This document shows, piece after piece, positions 1 to 3,494 of a DNA stretch of 6,135 bases (its first letter is position 1; every line of letters begins with the position of its first letter). A program made the position numbers and the translations under genes. The DNA comes from an uncultured Ruminococcus sp. (GTDB lineage: Bacteria; Bacillota; Clostridia; Oscillospirales; CAG-272), in NCBI GenBank assembly GCA_902766115.1, contig CACXCL010000213.1, forward strand, positions 1-6,135, written 5' to 3'. A model generated the notes under the pieces. That model was not told where the DNA came from and ran no database searches. It worked only from the letters and a program-made list of their open reading frames with translations.

Positions 1-60
1 ATCGCCTTCGGCGAGTTATGAGTTGCCTTCGGCAACGCTTATTTATTGAGCGATTATTAT
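1..60 (+). repeat. Hairpin-repeat block A (left end cut by window)
   Basis: This is the third copy of a module also found at 1965-2035 and 2265-2335. Positions 1-22 match the last 22 bases of the 27-base unit described below. A second palindrome and a degenerate tail then run to about 58. The palindromes are TCGCC-TTC-GGCGA (2-14) and GTTGCC-TTC-GGCAAC (22-36). Both carry a TTC loop, whereas the downstream blocks carry TGC or TAC. The tail (37-58) resembles the tail of the other blocks but is more diverged. The block ends about 13 bases before the mnmA ribosome site, so it lies in the upstream spacer or leader of the operon. I see no promoter between it and mnmA, which may therefore be read from further upstream. 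Confidence 0.8.
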
Positions 61-73
61 CCGAGGGATGGGG

Positions 74-80
74 AAAGGAG
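74..80 (+). promoter_or_regulatory. Ribosome binding site that sets the mnmA start
   Basis: AAAGGAG lies 10 bases before ATG 91. The in-frame ATG at 46 is upstream of this site and inside the tail of repeat block A, so it is not the likely start. Starting at 91 gives the usual MnmA N-terminus, a short basic lead into the PP-loop. Confidence 0.8.
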
Positions 81-90
81 AGCGCGCCTC

Positions 91-1164
91 ATGAAAGAAA
101 AAGTCCTTGTCGCCATGAGCGGCGGAGTCGATTCGGCTGTGGCAGCGCTCCTGATGCGCGACCGCGGATACGACGTGATGGGAGTCACCATGAAGCTCCT
201 GCCGGAGCATATCGATCCGGAGCAGGGAAGCCGTACCTGCTGCTCCGCCGACGACGCGGAGGACGCCGCCGGCGTCGCCCGCTCCATCGGCGTGCCTCAC
301 TATACATTCAACTTCACGGAAGAATTCCGGGAGACGGTCATCGAGCGGTTCGTCCGCGCCTACGAGGAGGGTAAGACTCCGAATCCCTGCGTACTTTGCA
401 ACAGGTACATGAAGTTCGAGCGTCTTTTTGAGAGGGCGAGAGCTCTCGGATGCTCAAAGATCGTAACGGGCCATTACGCCCGGATCGAAAAGGACCGTGC
501 GACGGGCCGTTTCCTTCTGAAAAAAGCGGCGGACCCCCTGAAAGATCAGAGCTACGTGCTGTGGTCTCTGACGCAGGAACAGCTCGCCGCGTCCGTATTT
601 CCCCTCGGAGGGCTCACCAAGAGCGAAGTGCGAAGGATCGCAGCCGACCACGGCTTCGTCAACGCGGAAAAACGCGAGAGCCAGGACATCTGCTTCGTCC
701 CGGACGGCGACTACGCCGGGTTCATCGAGCGTTACACCGGCAGGACCTACCCGCCGGGCGAGTTCGTCGGAGTCGACGGGCGCGTTATGGGTGAGCACCG
801 GGGGATCATCAGATATACCGTCGGCATGCGCAAGGGCCTCGGCCTTGCGCTGCCCGAGCCCGCCTACGTCTGCCGCCTTGACGTGCCGAACAACAGGGTG
901 ATCCTCGGGAAAAGCGTGGATCTGTTCACCGACACCCTCGAGGCGGACAGCGTGAATCTCATTTCCGTGGAACGGATAGAAGGACCGGTCCGGGTCAGGG
1001 CGAAGATCCGCTACCGTCAGCCCGAGCAGTGGGCGACGGTCACACCTGCCGGACAGGGAAGGATAAAAGTCACATTCGATATGCCCCAGAGGGCGATCAC
1101 CCCCGGCCAGTCCGTGGTTCTCTACGACGGAGACACGGTCCTCGGCGGCGGGATCATAGTATGA
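91..1164 (+). CDS. mnmA: tRNA-specific 2-thiouridylase MnmA
   Basis: The enzyme activates U34 of tRNA-Lys, -Glu and -Gln with ATP in the cytoplasm and inserts sulfur supplied by a cysteine desulfurase relay, giving s2U34. The 357-residue product is full length (E. coli: 368). Seen in the sequence: the PP-loop SGGVDS (10-15), NPCVLCN (98-104) with the catalytic cysteine C103, GHYA (127-130), DQSYVLW (152-158), SQDICFV (197-203) with the persulfide-carrying C201, and GLGLALPEP (249-257). The C-terminal beta-barrel ends at LGGGIIV. Residue 100 is Cys where E. coli MnmA has Asp99, giving a C-x-x-C pair near C201. The stop codon overlaps the ribosome site of the next gene, so the two are translated as an operon. 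The identification is secure. Confidence 0.97.
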   Translation: MKEKVLVAMSGGVDSAVAALLMRDRGYDVMGVTMKLLPEHIDPEQGSRTCCSADDAEDAAGVARSIGVPHYTFNFTEEFRETVIERFVRAYEEGKTPNPCVLCNRYMKFERLFERARALGCSKIVTGHYARIEKDRATGRFLLKKAADPLKDQSYVLWSLTQEQLAASVFPLGGLTKSEVRRIAADHGFVNAEKRESQDICFVPDGDYAGFIERYTGRTYPPGEFVGVDGRVMGEHRGIIRYTVGMRKGLGLALPEPAYVCRLDVPNNRVILGKSVDLFTDTLEADSVNLISVERIEGPVRVRAKIRYRQPEQWATVTPAGQGRIKVTFDMPQRAITPGQSVVLYDGDTVLGGGIIV

Positions 1165-1174
1165 GGAGGCGCCC

Positions 1175-1894
1175 ATGACCCGCGAAGAATTATCGAGGAC
1201 CGAGATGCTTCTCGGCGCCGGCGCGGTGGAAAAGCTCGCCGCATCCCGCGTCGCCGTGTTCGGTATCGGAGGCGTCGGCGGTTACGCGGTCGAGGCGCTG
1301 GCGCGGTCCGGCGTCGGCGCGCTGGATATCGTCGATCCCGACAGGATCGCTCCGTCCAATCTCAACAGGCAGATAATCGCGCTCCACAGCACCGTGGGCG
1401 CGTACAAGGTCGACGTCGCCCGGGAGAGGATACTCGACATAAACCCCGACGCGACTGTGAGGACCTTCAAGACGTTTTTCACTCCGGAGACTTCGGGGGA
1501 ATTCGATTTTTCCGTTTACGACTGCGTCGTGGACGCCATCGACACCGTCACGGGGAAGATCGAGCTTGCCGTCCGCTGCCGCGACGCCGGAGTCCCGCTC
1601 ATAAGTTCCATGGGAACGGGCAACAAGACGGATCCGTCCGCTCTCCTGGCGGCGGATATATCGAAGACGTCCGTCTGTCCCCTCGCGCGCGTCATGCGGC
1701 GCGAGCTGCGGAAACGGGGGATCGATCATCTGAGAGTGGTCTACTCCCGGGAGGAGCCGCTCGTCCCCCGGAACGCCGGTATCGGAGAAGAGCCCGCGCC
1801 CGGAAGAAGACAGACCCCGGGGAGCTGCGCCTTCGTGCCGCCCGCGGCAGGACTTATCATTGCCGGAGAGGTCGTGAAGGTTATCATTGCCTGA
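1175..1894 (+). CDS. tcdA: tRNA threonylcarbamoyladenosine dehydratase TcdA (ThiF/HesA/MoeB E1-like family)
   Basis: The family member TcdA uses ATP to dehydrate t6A37 in ANN-decoding tRNAs to cyclic ct6A. The 239-residue product shows the E1-like Rossmann nucleotide site GIGGVGG (30-36), DPDRIAPSNLNRQ (54-66), the conserved GAYKVDVA (75-82), VVDAID (118-123), SSMGTGNKTDP (144-154) and the family's C-terminal PAAGLIIAGEVV (223-234). SSMG.GNK.DP together with this tail separates TcdA from MoeB and ThiF, although an uncharacterised HesA-type enzyme cannot be fully excluded. AGGAGG (1164-1169) lies 5 bases before ATG 1175 and overlaps the mnmA stop codon. The protein is shorter than E. coli TcdA (268). 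Its last codons form the left arm of an inverted repeat at the edge of a repeat island, so the extreme C-terminus (VIIA) may have been replaced. Confidence 0.9.
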   Translation: MTREELSRTEMLLGAGAVEKLAASRVAVFGIGGVGGYAVEALARSGVGALDIVDPDRIAPSNLNRQIIALHSTVGAYKVDVARERILDINPDATVRTFKTFFTPETSGEFDFSVYDCVVDAIDTVTGKIELAVRCRDAGVPLISSMGTGNKTDPSALLAADISKTSVCPLARVMRRELRKRGIDHLRVVYSREEPLVPRNAGIGEEPAPGRRQTPGSCAFVPPAAGLIIAGEVVKVIIA

Positions 1895-1909
1895 AAGAGG
1901 CAATGATAA
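1881..1909. repeat. 12-bp perfect inverted repeat spanning the tcdA stop codon
   Basis: TTATCATTGCCT (1881-1892) and AGGCAATGATAA (1898-1909) are exact reverse complements around a 5-base loop, GAAAG. The left arm encodes part of the last four sense codons of tcdA and the first base of its TGA stop. No T-run follows, so it is not a standard rho-independent terminator. It directly abuts the first 27-base repeat unit and probably marks the left boundary of the repeat island. Confidence 0.85.
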
Positions 1910-2035
1910 GTTATGATCGCCTGCGGCGAGTTTAGAGTTATGATCGCCTGCGGGGAGTTTAGAGTTATGATCGCCTACGGCGAGTTATGAGTTGCCTGCG
2001 GCAACGCTTATTCTATAAGGCGATCATATCATAAC
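1910..2035 (+). repeat. Hairpin-repeat block B (MITE-like, three 27-base units plus tail)
   Basis: Three tandem 27-base units (1911-1937, 1938-1964, 1965-1991) each begin TTATGATCGCC. They contain a small palindrome TCGCC-TGC-GGCGA, with a TAC loop in unit 3. In unit 2 one arm reads GGGGA, which breaks the pairing. A 44-base tail (1992-2035) follows; with the preceding G it forms the hairpin GTTGCC-TGC-GGCAAC (1991-2005), and it ends GGCGATCATATCATAAC (2019-2035). The reverse complement of that end is GTTATGATATGATCGCC, which matches the block's own start (1910-1921) apart from a 5-base TATGA insertion. The block therefore has imperfect terminal inverted repeats. It encodes no protein. The tail matches block C at 38 of 44 positions. 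Confidence 0.85.
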
Positions 2036-2053
2036 GCCCGGCGTGAGCCGGGC
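2036..2053. repeat. Perfect hairpin, 7-bp GC-rich stem
   Basis: GCCCGGC (2036-2042) and GCCGGGC (2047-2053) pair exactly around the tetraloop GTGA, which is a GNRA loop on the plus strand. It is flanked by ATAAC on the left and TCATAAC on the right, the same kind of spacer seen between the other hairpins. No T-tract follows. Confidence 0.8.
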
Positions 2054-2060
2054 TCATAAC

Positions 2061-2079
2061 TTGTGCGCGAAGCGCACAA
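2061..2079. repeat. Perfect hairpin, 8-bp stem
   Basis: TTGTGCGC (2061-2068) and GCGCACAA (2072-2079) pair exactly around the loop GAA. The stem sequence is unrelated to the neighbouring hairpins, but the spacer (TCATAAC before, TCATAG after) is shared. It is the last hairpin before the AT-rich leader of the four-helix-bundle remnant. No T-tract follows. Confidence 0.8.
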
Positions 2080-2104
2080 TCATAGTTCTAAACTGAAAAC
2101 TAAG

Positions 2105-2110
2105 AAGGAG
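2105..2110 (+). promoter_or_regulatory. Strong Shine-Dalgarno in front of a 34-codon ORF
   Basis: AAGGAG is followed by five T residues and ATG 2116, which is nearly ideal spacing. The ORF it serves (2116-2220) begins MTESAFMKR and ends ECLCLR, 34 residues. Its first six codons are in frame with the gene relic described below and the rest are out of frame. The site is best read as the leader of the ancestral gene, or a by-product of its decay, rather than proof of a functional peptide. Confidence 0.5.
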
Positions 2111-2115
2111 TTTTT

Positions 2116-2243
2116 ATGACGGAGAGTGCTTTTATGAAACGAATTGCATTTCCGAAGAAGAATTTCATAAACTTCAAAATAATTGCGTTGAACTTCGCAG
2201 AATGCTTGTGTCTTCGGTAAAAACCCTGAAAAAACAGTTATGA
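2116..2243 (+). pseudogene. Remnant of a four-helix-bundle protein gene (S23 / 23S rRNA intervening-sequence family), C-terminal part
   Basis: From 2130 to the TGA at 2241-2243 one frame reads FYETNCISEEEF, then HKLQNNCVELRRML, then VSSVKTLKKQL. This fits, from memory of the family, the C-terminal helices of the small four-helix-bundle proteins encoded in 23S intervening sequences and as stand-alone genes in Clostridia and Bacteroidetes (pattern Y-E-x3-I-S-E-E-E-F ... R-M-L ... S-x-K-T-L-K-K). The preceding codons (2116-2133, TESAF) are in another frame. One extra T in the run 2130-2133 would restore a continuous reading. Roughly the first two thirds of a usual 115-125-residue protein are missing. 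The stretch is AT-richer than its surroundings. It lies between hairpin blocks B and C, and the first bases of block C provide its stop codon. The family call is recognition by eye and needs a profile search. Confidence 0.6.
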
Positions 2244-2335
2244 TCGCCTGCGGCGAGTTATGAGTTATGATCGCCTGCGGCGAGTTATGAGTTGCCTGCG
2301 GCAACGCTGTTTCTATCGTGCGATCATATCATGAC
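2237..2335 (+). repeat. Hairpin-repeat block C (two 27-base units plus tail)
   Basis: Two identical 27-base units (2238-2264, 2265-2291) are followed by a 44-base tail (2292-2335). The palindromes are TCGCC-TGC-GGCGA in each unit and GTTGCC-TGC-GGCAAC (2291-2305). The tail ends TGCGATCATATCATGAC, again an imperfect inverse of the block's start. Compared with block B there is one unit fewer, and the tail differs at six positions. A further 9-base match to the unit, GATCGCCTG, occurs at 2339-2347 just outside the block. Blocks B and C are direct repeats flanking the four-helix-bundle remnant. Confidence 0.85.
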
Positions 2336-2351
2336 TTAGATCGCCTGTTTT

Positions 2352-2382
2352 AAAGCCCACGTTTCCGGCGGGGGCTTTTTTT
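2352..2382 (+). terminator. Rho-independent terminator downstream of the repeat island
   Basis: AAAGCCC (2352-2358) pairs with GGGCTTT (2372-2378) around a 13-base loop, and seven T residues run from 2376 to 2382. The orientation suits transcripts on the plus strand. With no terminator between tcdA and this point, it is the probable end of the mnmA-tcdA transcript, which would then carry the whole repeat island in its 3' untranslated region. Confidence 0.75.
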
Positions 2383-2438
2383 GCACTAAAGAGCGGTTTT
2401 TAACTGCCCTTTTTCTGTGTTTTTTGACGATTTCGGTG

Positions 2439-2467
2439 TTGACTTCCGGGTGTTTATATGTTATATT
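2439..2467 (+). promoter_or_regulatory. Sigma-A type promoter for the nucleoside hydrolase
   Basis: TTGACT (2439-2444), a 17-base spacer and TATATT (2462-2467) form a near-consensus pair. A TG one base before the -10 box (2459-2460) adds an extended -10 element. The start of transcription should fall near 2474, giving a leader of about 48 bases. The promoter lies downstream of the in-frame ATG at 2417, which rules that codon out as the start if this promoter is used. Confidence 0.75.
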
Positions 2468-2489
2468 TATTGTGTAATTATACTTTTTC

Positions 2490-2514
2490 CCGGGGTACCC
2501 GGAGGAAACGGAGG
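2490..2514 (+). promoter_or_regulatory. Leader hairpin and ribosome site that set the TTG start
   Basis: GGAGG (2510-2514) lies 7 bases before TTG 2522, which is ideal spacing. The next in-frame ATG, at 2540, has no ribosome site. Just upstream, CCGGG (2490-2494) and CCCGG (2498-2502) can pair around GTA. The right arm overlaps a second GGAGG (2501-2505), so this hairpin hides the distal site but not the proximal one. Confidence 0.6.
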
Positions 2515-2521
2515 TCGCGCT

Positions 2522-3430
2522 TTGACAGAAAAACAGTACATGAAAAATCTGTCCGTTCCCGAAGGAAGGATAGACGTAGTTCTTGATACCGACGCGTTCA
2601 ACGAGATCGACGATCAGTTCGCCATCTCCTACATGCTCCGCTCGAAGGAAAAGCTTGATGTGCGCGCCATATACGCCGCGCCGTTCTTCAACGATCTGTC
2701 GAGCGGTCCCGCCGACGGGATGGAAAAAAGCTATAAAGAGATCTTCCACATCCTTGACCTCGCCGGAGAAAAGGTCGACGCCTACCGGGGTTCCGACAGA
2801 TACCTTCCCGACGAGAATACTCCCGTGATCTCTCCTGCCGCGGAGGATCTTGTGAGACGGTCGGCGGACTACTCTCCCGAGAGACCGCTGTACGTCGTCG
2901 CCATCGGCGCCATAACCAACGTCGCCTCCGCGCTTCTCATGGCGGATCACGTGAAGGAGAACACCGTCGTGGTCTGGCTGGGCGGCAACGCCCATACTTT
3001 CCCGCACAACGGAGAGTTCAATATGTACCAGGACGTGGCGGCGGCAAAAGTCGTGATGGGATGCGGTGTTCCCTTTGTCCAGCTTCCCTGCGCGGGAGTG
3101 GTCAGCGCGTTCACCGTGTCGAAGCCCGAGCTTGAATACTGGCTCGTGGGGAAAAATCCCCTCGCCGATTATCTGGCGAAGAACACCATCCGGTCCGCCG
3201 ACGGATACGCCGCCGGAAAGCCCTGGACCCGTGTGATCTGGGACGTGACCGCCATCGCGTGGCTGCTGAACGACGGCGACCGGTTCATGATGTCCCGCAT
3301 CGTCGACGCGCCGGTGCCGACCTACGACAGCACATACCGTTTCATCCCCGACAGTCACCCCATGAGATACGTCTTTTATATCGAGCGCGACGTGCTGATG
3401 GAGGACCTCATAAAGAAGCTGACCTCGTAA
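2522..3430 (+). CDS. Nucleoside hydrolase, inosine-uridine preferring (IunH/Rih) family
   Basis: The family hydrolyses the N-glycosidic bond of ribonucleosides to free base and ribose in the cytoplasm, for nucleoside salvage. The 302-residue product (TTG start) shows VVLDTDAFNEIDDQFAI (19-35), equivalent to the Ca2+/ribose-binding DTDPGxDDAxAI but three residues longer. It also shows YVVAIGAITNVASAL (124-138), WLGGN (152-156), GEFNMYQDVAAAKVV (164-178) with the ribose-contacting E165 and N167, and WD (240-241), whose Asp fits the C-terminal Ca2+ ligand. There is no signal peptide. Length is normal for the family (about 310). The gene has its own promoter, and the SLH gene starts 64 bases downstream without a clear terminator between. 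The variant DTD motif places it in a divergent subgroup, so the exact substrate cannot be named. Confidence 0.9.
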   Translation: MTEKQYMKNLSVPEGRIDVVLDTDAFNEIDDQFAISYMLRSKEKLDVRAIYAAPFFNDLSSGPADGMEKSYKEIFHILDLAGEKVDAYRGSDRYLPDENTPVISPAAEDLVRRSADYSPERPLYVVAIGAITNVASALLMADHVKENTVVVWLGGNAHTFPHNGEFNMYQDVAAAKVVMGCGVPFVQLPCAGVVSAFTVSKPELEYWLVGKNPLADYLAKNTIRSADGYAAGKPWTRVIWDVTAIAWLLNDGDRFMMSRIVDAPVPTYDSTYRFIPDSHPMRYVFYIERDVLMEDLIKKLTS

Positions 3431-3494
3431 AACAGTACTCCGAGGGCGGGGCCCTTCAAGAATAATAACCTTTTTATTTTGAAAGGAGCAGAAA

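Noticed and set aside
454..1176. 240-codon minus-strand frame across mnmA, and similar long antisense frames over tcdA and the SLH gene
   Set aside because: They lie fully opposite well-identified genes and show no recognisable domain. Third-position GC bias explains them.
1881..1909. Rho-independent terminator directly after tcdA
   Set aside because: The stem is AT-rich and no T-run follows the right arm on either strand.
2116..2243. Diversity-generating retroelement, considered because Avd is a four-helix-bundle protein
   Set aside because: No reverse transcriptase and no template or variable repeat pair is visible in the window.
1..2305. cUNCGg super-stable tetraloops in the palindromes (TTCG, TGCG and TACG all occur)
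   Set aside because: In the register that forms such a tetraloop the next pair is C opposite C. The perfect stem requires a 3-base loop instead.
1910..2335. CRISPR array
   Set aside because: The 27-base units are directly tandem with no unique spacers, and no cas gene is present.
2417..2521. N-terminal extension of the nucleoside hydrolase from ATG 2417
   Set aside because: The extension spans the promoter and leader, and its residues are not family-like. TTG 2522 has the only well-placed ribosome site.
3443..3455. Terminator between the nucleoside hydrolase and the SLH gene (AGGGC-GGG-GCCCT)
   Set aside because: The stem is only 5 bp and the nearest T-rich stretch begins about 15 bases later. 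It is too weak to call, so read-through into the SLH gene remains possible.
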